This document shows, in pieces, positions 1-8,338 of a stretch of 64,000 nt of DNA (positions within the stretch are counted from its first letter, which is position 1; each line of letters begins with the position of its first letter). A model generated the notes under the pieces. The model did not search any database. It worked only from the letters and a program-made list of their open reading frames with translations, and was not told the DNA's origin. Source of the DNA: Streptomyces neyagawaensis (GTDB taxonomy: Bacteria; Actinomycetota; Actinomycetes; Streptomycetales; Streptomycetaceae); the NCBI RefSeq assembly GCF_023516595.1, contig NZ_JAMGBG010000069.1, positions 62,001-126,000 of the forward strand, written 5' to 3'. The translations under genes were made by a program, and so were the position numbers.

Positions 1-1810
1 GCACGAGGTCCGTCCGCGGGAGGCGGATCTCGGGGCCGAGGGAGAGGACGGCGGCGGCGACCGCGGTGAAGCCGAGCGCCTTCACCAGGGGGCGCTCCCA
101 CAGGCGTACGACGATGCCGAGGGCCAGCAGCACCAGCGGCCAGCCGTAGAAGGCGTTCTGCTCGGTGGGGTTGAGGGAGAGCGCGTCCGCCCGCTCCGGG
201 TCGCCCGCGAGGAGGGAGCGCTCGGCGAAGGAGAGCAGGGCGAGGGGGCTGTTCCCGGCGTTGTCGCCGTGGCCGATGCTCTTGTAGCTCTGCGGGCCGA
301 AGAACTGCCAGGACAGGAAGAAGGCCACCAGGGGGAGCGTGGTGAGGGCCGCGACACCGAGGCCCTTCAGGAGAGGGAGCCAGGAGGCGCGGGCCACGTC
401 CGGCCGGACGGCCCCGTACGCGGCGGCGAACAGCAGCATGCCCATCGCGGCGAGCAGCAGGGGCTCCTCGCCGAGGAAGACCTGGTACGCCGCCATCAGG
501 CCGAGGACGACACCGTCCCGTACCGTCCGGGTGCCCGCGCAGAGCCTGAGGGCCCGGTCGATGATCAGCGGGATCATGAACAGGACGATGAAGTTCGGGT
601 GCGCGTTGGCGTGGCTGACCATCGGGGGCGCGAACGCGGCGAGTGCCGCACCCGTGAAGGCCGCGCCCCGATGCCGTACGAGCCGCTTGACGAGCAGTCG
701 GTACCAGGCGGCGGCGGTGGCGGCCAGACCCAGCGTCATCACGAGGCCGAGGGTCACCGCGGGGCCCAGGGCGAGCGTCACCGGCGTGAAGGGCACCGAC
801 AGGCCCAGCATGACCGTGTTGGCCATGAGGTTCACCCCGTCGGGGAAGCCCTGGAAGTCGGTGAACAGAGGGTTCCTGAGGTGGGCGACGTTGTCGGCGG
901 TGACGGCGAAGAACCACTCCCACTGGTTCTGGTCCTGGAGCGAGTCGGGGAGGTAGCGGCCGTTCGGGTCGATCCAGCGGCCGGCGTAGAGGGTCACCGC
1001 CATCAGCAGGAAGACGACGACGGCGAGGACGTCGGCGGGGCGCAGGGAGCGGGCCGCCGCCCGGACCGAACGGCCCTTCAGGGAGGCGAGTTCACCGAGG
1101 ACGTGGGCGTAGTCCCCGGCGCGGATCTTCGAACCGGGCTGATGGGACCAGCGGATCGGGACCTCGGCGACGGACCAGTCGGCGCGCCGGAAGTGCCGCA
1201 GTATCTCGACGTCTATCCCGAACCCGTCGAGCCGGGAGGCGGCGAACGCCTCCCGGGCCCGCTCGCCGTCGAACAGCTTGAACCCGCACTGGGTGTCGCG
1301 GATGCCGGGCACCACGAGCCCGCGTATCAGCAGGTTGCCCGCGCGGCCGAGGTTCTCGCGCAGCCGGTGCTGCCGCCGCTCGATGCGTGCCCCCGGTGCC
1401 TCACGGGAGCCGATCGCCGCCGCGTGCCCCTCGCTGAGCGCCTTGTCGAGCAGCTCCAACTCGTCGATGGGCGCGGCGAGATCGGCGTCCGTCAGCAGCA
1501 CCCGGCGGCCGTACGAGGCGCACACCCCGAGGCGCAGGGCGTGGCCCTTGCCCCGGTTGCGGGGCCCGCCCTTGATGAGCTGCACCCGTGAGTCGCGCTC
1601 GGTGACGGCGGCCACGACCTCGCGCGTACCGTCCGTCGAACCGTCGTCGACGACGAGGACCTCCCAGGTCTCGGCGGCCTCCGTCGCGGTGAGGTGGGAG
1701 ACGATCGCGTCGAGGGTGGGGCCGAGGCGCCGCTCCTCGTTGTAGGCGGGGACGACAACGGACAGATCGACGCCGACCCGGGGGCCGGCGCCCGTGCGGG
1801 CCCCGCTCAT
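1..1810 (-). CDS. Family 2 glycosyltransferase fused to a multi-pass membrane domain (3' end off the window)
   Basis: The gene is read leftward and is still open at base 1, so about 603 codons are visible. The N-terminus is a cytoplasmic GT2 domain: VVVPAYNEE near residue 18, VVDDGSTDG near 56 and the acidic LLTDADL motif near 103, as in dolichyl/polyprenyl-phosphate mannosyl- or glucosyltransferases. After about residue 240 come many hydrophobic helices (for example around VLAVVVFLLMAVTLYAG) with extracytoplasmic loops, like GT-C type transferases. The likely role is making a polyprenyl-linked sugar and perhaps using it at the membrane; sugar and acceptor are unknown. The ATG overlaps the stop of the GntR gene (ATGA), so the two are probably cotranscribed. 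The frame was followed base by base and has no stop. The family is clear; the single-protein fusion is inferred from the open frame. Confidence 0.82.
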   Translation of the reverse strand, partial: MSGARTGAGPRVGVDLSVVVPAYNEERRLGPTLDAIVSHLTATEAAETWEVLVVDDGSTDGTREVVAAVTERDSRVQLIKGGPRNRGKGHALRLGVCASYGRRVLLTDADLAAPIDELELLDKALSEGHAAAIGSREAPGARIERRQHRLRENLGRAGNLLIRGLVVPGIRDTQCGFKLFDGERAREAFAASRLDGFGIDVEILRHFRRADWSVAEVPIRWSHQPGSKIRAGDYAHVLGELASLKGRSVRAAARSLRPADVLAVVVFLLMAVTLYAGRWIDPNGRYLPDSLQDQNQWEWFFAVTADNVAHLRNPLFTDFQGFPDGVNLMANTVMLGLSVPFTPVTLALGPAVTLGLVMTLGLAATAAAWYRLLVKRLVRHRGAAFTGAALAAFAPPMVSHANAHPNFIVLFMIPLIIDRALRLCAGTRTVRDGVVLGLMAAYQVFLGEEPLLLAAMGMLLFAAAYGAVRPDVARASWLPLLKGLGVAALTTLPLVAFFLSWQFFGPQSYKSIGHGDNAGNSPLALLSFAERSLLAGDPERADALSLNPTEQNAFYGWPLVLLALGIVVRLWERPLVKALGFTAVAAAVLSLGPEIRLPRTDLV

Positions 1811-2499
1811 TCGCCGGCCAGCCGTTCCACGAGGGTCAGCGAGTGGTCGTCGTACTCGGCGATGATCTCCTGCGCGGTGAGGGCGTCCCGGCGGGTGAGC
1901 GCGTCGACGAGGTCGGTGTACCGGTCCCACAGCCGGCCCTTGAGGTCGTCCGCCCGGCGCAGGTGCTGCACCGCGCACACCCAGGACTGCACCCGCAGCC
2001 GGTGCAGGAAGTCGGAGAGGTAGGGGTTGCCGAACAGGACGATCAGCTCGCGCCAGAACCGCAGGTCGTAGCCGATCAAGATATTCAGATCACCGGCGGC
2101 CGCGGCCCGCCGGGCCTCCTCGCCGCGCCGCCGCACCCCGGCGAGCGCCGCGGCGGTACGGGTGTCCATCTTCCGGTCGCCGAGCCGGCGGAACATGCCG
2201 TCACCGATGAGGATGCGGGCCTCGACCATGTGCCGGTAGTCGCCCAGCGAGTACTCGTGCACCTGGAAACCGCGGTGCTGCACCGCGTCCAGCAGCCCCT
2301 GCGCGGACAGGTCCACCAGCGCCTCGCGCACGGGCGTCGCCGACACCCCGTACTGCTCGGCGATCTCCTTCACCGTGAACTCCTGCCCCGGCTTCAGTCG
2401 GCCGGCCAGCACCTCGTCACGGAGCGCGTCCGCGAGCTGCTGCCGCAGGGTGCTTCGAGTCACGGCGCCATTGCCGCCGCCGGTGCCGGTGCCGGGCAT
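1807..2499 (-). CDS. GntR-family transcriptional regulator (FadR/FCD type)
   Basis: A 230-residue protein. Residues about 15-80 are a GntR winged helix (LRDEVLAGRLKPGQ, then VKEIAEQYGVSATPVREAL). The C-terminal half is helical and looks like an FCD ligand-binding domain. An upstream in-frame ATG at 2571 exists, but the ATG at 2499 follows a good ribosome-binding site (GGGGGAAG, about 9 bases before) and fits the family length better. The stop overlaps the start of the glycosyltransferase gene by 4 bases, indicating an operon. The effector is unknown; FCD regulators commonly bind small organic acids. The alternating TACGCG sequence just upstream of the start may contain the promoter or operator, but no clean palindrome stands out. 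Confidence 0.88.
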   Translation of the reverse strand: MPGTGTGGGNGAVTRSTLRQQLADALRDEVLAGRLKPGQEFTVKEIAEQYGVSATPVREALVDLSAQGLLDAVQHRGFQVHEYSLGDYRHMVEARILIGDGMFRRLGDRKMDTRTAAALAGVRRRGEEARRAAAAGDLNILIGYDLRFWRELIVLFGNPYLSDFLHRLRVQSWVCAVQHLRRADDLKGRLWDRYTDLVDALTRRDALTAQEIIAEYDDHSLTLVERLAGE

Positions 2500-2729
2500 C
2501 GTGGTCCGCTTCCCCCATCCGCGTACGCGTACGCATTCCTGTGCGTGGTCTCTGCGTTCTCTTACGAGCACGTCACCTTACGCGTTCGCGTTCCGGGGAG
2601 GCTGTTTCGGGCCCACCACCGCGACGGCGGCGCCGTACGGGCGCCGACCGACACAAATCGGCCACCTGGCGTGCGGTTTTCCCTCACGGGGGAGAAGGTG
2701 GGCGAGGCGCGGCACATGCGGAAGGACGC

Positions 2730-2750
2730 CCCCGGGTCGTGTAACCGGGG
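2730..2750 (-). terminator. Short hairpin after the aminotransferase gene
   Basis: CCCCGG and CCGGGG arms (2730-2735 and 2745-2750) with a 9-base loop lie about 30 bases downstream of the aminotransferase stop. There is no U tract, as is usual in streptomycetes. This is a weak call. Confidence 0.35.
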
Positions 2751-2780
2751 ACGCCCTTCGGCGCTCCTGGGCGGGCGGTG

Positions 2781-4136
2781 TCAGACGGTGAACTCGTCCG
2801 CCGCCGTCAGGGCCGTGTCGAGGGCGGCGAGGCCCTCCTTGGCCTCGGCCTCCGTGATGTTGCACGGGGGGACGACGTGGGTGCGGTTCATGTTCACGAA
2901 CGGCCACAGGCCCTGTGCCTTGGCGGCGCCCGCGAAGGCCAGCATGGGCGCGTTGGCCTCGCCGGCGGCGTTGTAGGGGACGAGGGGCTCGCGGGTCTCC
3001 TTGTTCCGGACGAGCTCCAGCGCCCAGAACATGCCGACGCCGCGCACCTCGCCCACCGACGGGTGCCGCTCGGCCAGGGCGCGCAGCCCCGGCTCGATGA
3101 CGGACGCGCCGAGCGCCGCCGCGTTCTCCACGACCCCCTCCTCCGCCATGACGTTGATCGTCGCGACGGCGGCGGCGCAGGCCAGCGGGTGCCCGGAGTA
3201 CGTCAGACCGCCGGGGTAGGGCCGCCGGGCGAACGTCTCCGCGACGGCCGGCGAGATGGCGACACCGCCGAGGGGGACGTAACCGGAGTTCACGCCCTTG
3301 GCGAAGGTCATCAGGTCGGGGACGACGTCGAAGAGGTCGGCCGCGAACCACTCGCCGGTCCGCCCGAAGCCCGCCATGACCTCGTCGAGGACGAAGACGA
3401 TGCCGTACTTGTCGCACAGCTCCCGCACGCCGGCCAGATAGCCCGGCGGCGGAACCATGATCCCGGCCGTGCCGGGGATGGTCTCCAGGATGATCGCGGC
3501 GATGGTCGACGGACCCTCGAAGGCGATCGTCGTCTCCAGGTGCTCCAGCGCGCGGGCGCACTCCTGCTCCTCGGTCTCCGCGTAGAAACGGGACCGGTAG
3601 AGGAACGGCGCCCAGAAGTGCACGACCCCGGCGGTGCCGGCGTCGGAGGCCCAGCGACGGGGGTCACCGGTGAGGTTCACGGCCTGCTGGGTGCCGCCGT
3701 GGTACGAGCGGTACGCGGACAGCACCTTCGGGCGGCCGGTGTGCAGGCGGGCCATACGGACGGCGTGCTCGACGGCGTCGGCGCCGCCGTTGGTGAAGAA
3801 GATCTTGTCCAGGTCGCCCGGGGTGCGCTCCGCGATCAGCCGGGCCGCCTCCGAGCGGGCCTCGATCGCGAACGCCGGGGCGAACGTGGTGAGCGTTGCC
3901 GCCTGCTCCTGGATGGCCGCGACGACCTTCGGGTGCTGGTAGCCGATGTTCGTGTAGACGAGCCCGCTGGTGAAGTCGAGGTAGCGCTTGCCGTCGTAGT
4001 CCCAGAAGTACGACCCCTCCGCGCCGGCGACTGCGAGCGGGTCGATGAGCTCCTGGGCGGACCAGGAGTGGAACACGTGCGCACGGTCCGCCGCCTTCAC
4101 CGCGGCGCCGAGCTGGGGGTTGGGCTGAGGGGTCAT
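2781..4136 (-). CDS. Class III PLP-dependent aminotransferase
   Basis: A 451-residue protein of normal length for this family. The cofactor lysine is K280 in FAKGVNSGYVPLG, and the upstream VLDEVMAGFGRTG motif holds the aspartate that binds the pyridine nitrogen. HSWSAQELIDP near the N-terminus and TNGGADAVEHAVRMAR (phosphate-binding region) are also typical. Close relatives include omega-amino acid:pyruvate and taurine or beta-alanine aminotransferases, but the substrate cannot be told from sequence. The ATG at 4136 starts the conserved region; it has no strong ribosome-binding site, so its use is inferred. The gene stands alone, separated from the GntR gene by about 280 bases. A regulatory link to that regulator is possible but not shown. 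Confidence 0.9.
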   Translation of the reverse strand: MTPQPNPQLGAAVKAADRAHVFHSWSAQELIDPLAVAGAEGSYFWDYDGKRYLDFTSGLVYTNIGYQHPKVVAAIQEQAATLTTFAPAFAIEARSEAARLIAERTPGDLDKIFFTNGGADAVEHAVRMARLHTGRPKVLSAYRSYHGGTQQAVNLTGDPRRWASDAGTAGVVHFWAPFLYRSRFYAETEEQECARALEHLETTIAFEGPSTIAAIILETIPGTAGIMVPPPGYLAGVRELCDKYGIVFVLDEVMAGFGRTGEWFAADLFDVVPDLMTFAKGVNSGYVPLGGVAISPAVAETFARRPYPGGLTYSGHPLACAAAVATINVMAEEGVVENAAALGASVIEPGLRALAERHPSVGEVRGVGMFWALELVRNKETREPLVPYNAAGEANAPMLAFAGAAKAQGLWPFVNMNRTHVVPPCNITEAEAKEGLAALDTALTAADEFTV

Positions 4137-4293
4137 GGCGTCGAGGGTAGGGGCCAGCGGTGCGGCCCCGACATCGGCGTCCTGTCTGCAGCAGAGCTCC
4201 GCGCCGCGACAGTGTGTCGCCCCAAGGGGTGGTAGAGCGCCGCGGACCCACCGGTAGGACGCTGGGGGAGGGCAGGCCGCAGGCCTGTTCCTC

Positions 4294-4316
4294 CAGGGGC
4301 GCGGGGAACTGCGCGA
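4294..4316. repeat. Half copy of the dispersed palindromic element in a 309-base divergent gap
   Basis: The gap between the aminotransferase and DJ-1 genes (4137-4445) holds one inner arm (GGGGCGCGGGGAACTGCGCG), followed by ACGCACCCGCACCCGCC and, near 4358-4372, CCCGAGCCATAACGCGCCC. That last stretch resembles the right outer end of the complete elements at 7968-8306 and 33072-33327. No facing arm is found, so this is a truncated copy. Confidence 0.75.
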
Positions 4317-4380
4317 GCAACCACGACGCACCCGCACCCGCCGAACAGACCGCGCACCCCGAGCCATAACGCGCCCTTCA

Positions 4381-4416
4381 TTGACAGCATCCTGGCAATG
4401 TGTCAGCATGCTGTCA
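4381..4416. promoter_or_regulatory. Candidate MarR operator overlapping a TTGACA promoter element
   Basis: TGACAGCAT (4382-4390) and ATGCTGTCA (4408-4416) form a perfect 9-base inverted repeat. A third half-site, TGTCAGCAT (4401-4409), abuts the second to give a near-perfect 16-base palindrome. A consensus -35 (TTGACA, 4381-4386) overlaps the first half-site. The site lies 30 bases before the DJ-1 gene, whose operon ends with a MarR gene, so autoregulation is the natural reading. Confidence 0.6.
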
Positions 4417-4445
4417 TAACAACGAACGGCCCCGGAGGAGAAGCC

Positions 4446-5054
4446 ATGACCAGCGCCCCCGTCCACCTCGCCGTCTACGACACCTACGCCGACTGGGAGA
4501 CCGGCCACACCACCGCCTGGCTCGCCCGCGCCGGCCACGAGATCCGTACGGTCGGCCCGACAGGGACCCCCGTGCGGACCCTCGCCGGCGTCCGTATCCA
4601 GCCGGACACCGCCCTCGCCGACCTCCGCCCGGAGGACAGCTCCCTGCTGATCCTCACCGGCGCGGACCTCTGGGACACCGGCGACGACCTCGCCCCGTTC
4701 GCCCGCAAGGCCCGGGAGTTCCTGGCCGCCGGCGTCCCCGTCGCCGCGATCTGCGGGGCGACCGCCGGGCTCGCCCGGGAAGGGCTGCTGGACGACCGCG
4801 CCCACACCAGCGCGGCCCCCTTCTACCTCGCCGCCACCGGCTACAAGGGCGCCGACCACTACGTCGACACGGACGCCGTGACCGACGCGGACGGCCTGCT
4901 CGTCACCGCCGGCCCCACCGAACCCGTCGCCTTCGCCCGCGAGGTCTTCCGGCTCCTCGGCGTCTACGAGGGCGAGGTCCTCGACGCCTGGTACCGCCTG
5001 TTCCACGACTCGGACCCGGAGGCGTACGCCGTCCTGGAAGCGGCCGCCCGATGA
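4446..5054 (+). CDS. DJ-1/PfpI (GATase1-like) family protein
   Basis: A 202-residue single-domain protein. The nucleophile-elbow cysteine is C103 in AAICGATAG, and the acidic partner E18 lies in YADWETG; both are hallmarks of the DJ-1/PfpI fold. LLILTGADLW carries the preceding strand. Members include glyoxalases, chaperone-like stress proteins and isonitrile hydratases; which applies here is unknown. The start is fixed by GGAGGAG eight bases upstream. The stop overlaps the MarR start (ATGA), so the two are translationally coupled. Control by the downstream MarR protein through the site at 4381-4416 is inferred. A role in electrophile or oxidant defence would fit a MarR-DJ-1 pair. Confidence 0.88.
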   Translation: MTSAPVHLAVYDTYADWETGHTTAWLARAGHEIRTVGPTGTPVRTLAGVRIQPDTALADLRPEDSSLLILTGADLWDTGDDLAPFARKAREFLAAGVPVAAICGATAGLAREGLLDDRAHTSAAPFYLAATGYKGADHYVDTDAVTDADGLLVTAGPTEPVAFAREVFRLLGVYEGEVLDAWYRLFHDSDPEAYAVLEAAAR

Positions 5055-5518
5055 GCCGCGCGCGACAGGACCTGCTCAGCCGCACCGCCCTCGGTGTGTT
5101 CCGGCTCAACGGCCAGTTCCTGTCCGTCGCCGACGAGCTGGCACGTCCGGCGGGGCTCACGGCGGCCTGGTGGCAGGTCCTCGGCGCGGTGCTCCCCGAG
5201 CCGCTGCCCGTGTCCGGGGTCGCCCGCGCCATGGGCATCACCCGGCAGAGCGTGCAGCGCGTCGCCGACCTCCTCGTCGACCGCGGCCTCGCCGCGTACG
5301 TCCCGAACCCGGCCCACCGCCGTGCCAAGCTCCTCACCCCGACCCCGGCGGGACGCGCCGCCGTCGAGAAGATCGACCCCGGTCACGCGGCCCTCGCCGA
5401 CCGGCTCGCCGAGGCCCTCGGCGAGGAGGGGTTCGCCGAGACCGTCCGGGTCCTGGAGGCCTTGTCGGCCGCGCTGGAGGACCTGCCCGCCGGGCGTGAG
5501 GCTGTTACGGAACCGTAG
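5051..5518 (+). CDS. MarR-family regulator
   Basis: A 155-residue winged-helix protein of standard MarR length. The recognition region is VSGVARAMGITRQSVQRVADLLVDRGL (about residues 55-80) and the wing follows at NPAHRRAKLLTPTPAGR. The ATG overlaps the DJ-1 stop by 4 bases, so it is the second gene of that operon. No conserved cysteine suitable for redox sensing was seen, so ligand sensing is more likely than thiol sensing. The palindromic cluster in front of the operon is its probable target. Confidence 0.9.
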   Translation: MSRARQDLLSRTALGVFRLNGQFLSVADELARPAGLTAAWWQVLGAVLPEPLPVSGVARAMGITRQSVQRVADLLVDRGLAAYVPNPAHRRAKLLTPTPAGRAAVEKIDPGHAALADRLAEALGEEGFAETVRVLEALSAALEDLPAGREAVTEP

Positions 5519-5613
5519 ACACCGCCCCACCCGCCAGCTCCTGCCTCCGCACTACGATCGGTTCGTTGCGCACGTTCGGCGCGTTCAGCATGTAGACGGC
5601 GTAACCGTACGTA

Positions 5614-5665
5614 CGCGACAGACGCGCGTACACATACGTACGGCGCGACAGGCACGCGTACACAT
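5614..5665 (+). repeat. Direct repeat upstream of the kinase gene
   Basis: A 22-base sequence (CGCGACAG, then CGCGTACACAT) occurs at 5614-5635 and again at 5644-5665 with two differences, exactly 30 bases apart (about three helical turns). It ends about 30 bases before the kinase start. The spacing suggests a regulator binding one face of the helix, but no known motif matches. The rest of the gap 5519-5697 shows no gene. Confidence 0.55.
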
Positions 5666-5697
5666 GCGCAGGGGATCACACGGGGGAGAGGCGGGGG

Positions 5698-7965
5698 GTG
5701 GTGGCCATGGAGAAGCTCGGGCCGGGGGATCCGCAGCGGATCGGGGCGTACCGGTTGCTCGCGCGGCTGGGGGCCGGCGGGATGGGCAACGTGTATCTGG
5801 CGCGGTCCGACCGCGGCCGTACTGTCGCCGTCAAGCACGTACGGCAGGAACTGGCGGAGCAGGAGGAGTTCCGGGCCCGGTTCCGGCAGGAGGTGCAGGC
5901 CGCCCGGCAGGTCGGCGGGTACTGGACCGCGCCGGTCCTGGACGCGGACACCGAGGCCGACATCCCGTGGGTGGCCACCGGGTACGTCGCCGGTCCGTCC
6001 CTCCAGGCCGTGGTCGGCAGCGACCACGGCGCGCTGCCCGAGCGGACGGTCCGTATCCTCGCCGCCGGGCTCGCCCACGCGCTGGAGGACATCCACGCGG
6101 CCGGGCTCATCCACCGCGACCTCAAGCCGTCCAACGTCCTCGTCACGATCGACGGACCCCGTGTCATCGACTTCGGTATCGCGCGAGCCCTGGAGACGAT
6201 CACCGACGGAGGGCTCACCCGCACCGGCGCGCTCGTCGGCTCGCCGGGCTTCATGGCACCCGAGCAGGTCCGCGGCGACCGCATCACCCCGGCCTGCGAC
6301 GTCTTCTGCCTCGGCTCCGTCCTCTCCTACGCCGCCACCGGCAATCTCCCCTTCGGCGCCGCCCACTCCGGCGTGCACGCGCTGATGTTCCGCATCGCCG
6401 AGGAGGAACCCGACCTGGAGGGCCTGCCCGAGGGCCTGTACGACCTCGTACGGGACTGTCTGCGCAAGGACCCCGCCGCCCGCCCCACGCTCGCCCAGAT
6501 CCTCCAGCGCACCGGCGCCGAGGACACGGTCTTCGCGGGCCGCTCCCGCGACCCCTGGCTGCCGAGCGCCCTCGTCGCCCAACTCGGCCGCCACGCTGTC
6601 CAGTTGCTCGACACGGAGGACCCGGAGGAGGCCGCGCCGGGGGGAGAGGGGCCGTACGGCGCGGGAGCCGCGGGCGCGGTCGGCGCCTCGGCGGGCGGGG
6701 CCGCCGGCCAGGGTTCTCCGGGGGCGTCCGGGGTACCTGGCGTGCCCGGCGGTCCGGCTGAGGGCGGGGGGTCGGGGTCGCCCGACCTCACCAAGCAGCC
6801 GTCCGCTGGCGCTGCCGCCGCCGGGTTCGCCGCCTCGGGGGCGCCCGCCGAGGGCGCGCAGACACCGCCGGGCGCCCCGGCATCCCCGTACGCGGGCCCC
6901 TCCGGCCACCCCGAGGGCGCCCCCGGTCATGCCTCCACCGGACCCGAGGGCGGTGCCGTGCCGCCTCCGCCGGGCACGCCGGGGGCCGGTGGGCCGGGCT
7001 CCGCCCCGCTCGACCGGCTGCCCACCCAGGTCGTGAGGGCGGGTACCCAGCCGCCCCCGCCCGCCTCGCCGCCCGGCCACGCCGCGTACGGCTTCCCGCA
7101 CCAGCAACCGGCGCATCAGCCCCCGGCCGGGTACGGGCAGCCGCCGGGCGCGGCCCCCGGCTACGGCTATCCGCAGGGCGCCCCGCAGGGCCAGGCCGGG
7201 TACGGGACGTACGGGCAGCAGCCGTACGCCGATCCGCAGCAGTACGGGGCGCAGGCGCCGTACGGGGGGCAGCAGCCGTACGGCGGTCACCAGGCCCCCG
7301 GCGCCGCGGGCGGCCTCGGCGCGACCCCTCCGTACGGGCCGACGCCCCTCCTGGGCCCCGGCGGCCGTCCGAGACCGGACCGGTCCGGCGGCAGGCGTTC
7401 CTCCGTGGTCCTCGTCGCGGTCGCCCTTGTGGTGGCGCTCGGCGCGGGCGGCTCGGTGTACGCGCTGATGAAGAAGGGGGAGGAGGGCGGCAAGAAGAAC
7501 GACGCCAAGGGCGGACCCACGACGAGCGGGCCCGAGACCCCCGGGCCGACGACGCCCGGGCCGACCGACCCGGAGACCTCTCCCGACCCCACCACCGAGT
7601 CCCCGGACGCGGGCACGATCCCGGAGGACTTCCTCGGCACCTGGACCGCGACCCTCAGCGGCTCCGACGGGTCCGACACGCGTGAACTCGTCATCCAGCA
7701 GGGCGAGGTCGGCGACACCGTGCTCTCCCTGACGGCGGACGGCCCGCTGGAGGGGGGCGGCACGTACCACTGCGTGTTCGAGGCGGAGCTGAGCGAGGAG
7801 CCGGACGACGACGGCCCCTTGAGGATCGGCCCCTCCACGGTCACCGAGGGCGAACCGGCCACGTCCTGCTCACCGGGCGCGGCCACCACGGTCACCCTTC
7901 TGCCCGACGGCCGCCTGCGCCGGGTGGACACGGCGGGCAAGTCGGTGACGTACACGAAGGGCTGA
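5698..7965 (+). CDS. Membrane Ser/Thr protein kinase (PknB type)
   Basis: 755 residues. The N-terminal kinase domain is complete: glycine loop GAGGMG at 25-30, ATP lysine K46, catalytic D141 in HRDLKPSN, DFG at 158-160 and APEQ near 187, so it should be active. Residues about 300-560 are a Pro/Gly/Ala/Gln-rich linker with YGQQP-like repeats. One transmembrane helix lies near 568-590 (VVLVAVALVVALGAG), followed by a Thr/Pro-rich stalk and an extracytoplasmic domain of about 110 residues with two cysteines and no PASTA repeats. It probably senses an external signal and phosphorylates cytoplasmic proteins. GTG 5698, GTG 5701 and ATG 5707 are all possible starts; GGGGGAGAG favours the first. It is transcribed alone and converges on the SLATT gene. 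Confidence 0.92.
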   Translation: MVAMEKLGPGDPQRIGAYRLLARLGAGGMGNVYLARSDRGRTVAVKHVRQELAEQEEFRARFRQEVQAARQVGGYWTAPVLDADTEADIPWVATGYVAGPSLQAVVGSDHGALPERTVRILAAGLAHALEDIHAAGLIHRDLKPSNVLVTIDGPRVIDFGIARALETITDGGLTRTGALVGSPGFMAPEQVRGDRITPACDVFCLGSVLSYAATGNLPFGAAHSGVHALMFRIAEEEPDLEGLPEGLYDLVRDCLRKDPAARPTLAQILQRTGAEDTVFAGRSRDPWLPSALVAQLGRHAVQLLDTEDPEEAAPGGEGPYGAGAAGAVGASAGGAAGQGSPGASGVPGVPGGPAEGGGSGSPDLTKQPSAGAAAAGFAASGAPAEGAQTPPGAPASPYAGPSGHPEGAPGHASTGPEGGAVPPPPGTPGAGGPGSAPLDRLPTQVVRAGTQPPPPASPPGHAAYGFPHQQPAHQPPAGYGQPPGAAPGYGYPQGAPQGQAGYGTYGQQPYADPQQYGAQAPYGGQQPYGGHQAPGAAGGLGATPPYGPTPLLGPGGRPRPDRSGGRRSSVVLVAVALVVALGAGGSVYALMKKGEEGGKKNDAKGGPTTSGPETPGPTTPGPTDPETSPDPTTESPDAGTIPEDFLGTWTATLSGSDGSDTRELVIQQGEVGDTVLSLTADGPLEGGGTYHCVFEAELSEEPDDDGPLRIGPSTVTEGEPATSCSPGAATTVTLLPDGRLRRVDTAGKSVTYTKG

Positions 7966-7967
7966 GC

Positions 7968-8306
7968 GGGGGCTGGGGCGCCTCCTGGCTCGGGGGTGCG
8001 CCGTTGGTTCGGCGGGTGCGGGTGCGGGTGCGGGTGCGGGTGCGGGTGCGGGTGCGGGTGCGGGTGCGGGTGCGGGTGCGGGCACGTCGTGGTTTCTCGC
8101 GCAGTTCCCCGCGCCCCTGAAGGGACGGGCCTGTGGCCCGCCCTCCCCGGAAGGGTTGGGCCTGCGGCCCGCCCTTCGGCTGAAAAGCACGGGTGCAGCC
8201 CGGTCGCTTTTCAGGGGCGCGGGGAACTGCGCGAACAACCCCCACGCACCCGCATCCGCATCCGCACCCGCATCCGCACCCGCGAGCTATAGGCGCCCCG
8301 GCCCCC
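7968..8306. repeat. Complete nested palindromic element, copy A
   Basis: Outer inverted ends (GGGGGCTGGGGCGCC at 7968-7982 and its near complement at 8282-8306, about 21 of 25 matching) enclose a perfect 25-base inner inverted repeat at 8097-8121 and 8210-8234 (core GCAGTTCCCCGCGCCCC). The inner loop of 88 bases contains smaller hairpins. The element begins 3 bases after the kinase stop and ends 33 bases before the SLATT stop, filling a convergent gap. It encodes no protein. It could act as a bidirectional terminator or be a miniature mobile element. Confidence 0.8.
8014..8079. repeat. Hexanucleotide array, 11 copies of GGGTGC
   Basis: Eleven perfect GGGTGC units lie inside the left half of palindromic element A. 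The right half carries a degenerate counterpart (CGCATC/CGCACC near 8245-8280). Copy B has only one or two such units at this place, so the array has expanded here. Confidence 0.9.
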
Positions 8307-8338
8307 CACTCACCCGCACCCGAAAGGTGGGCCCCCGG

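Noticed and set aside
8014..8079. Possible CRISPR-like array
   Set aside because: Simple hexanucleotide repeat with no spacers; the heptamer arrays at 48855 and 60161 are rejected for the same reason. No cas genes are present.
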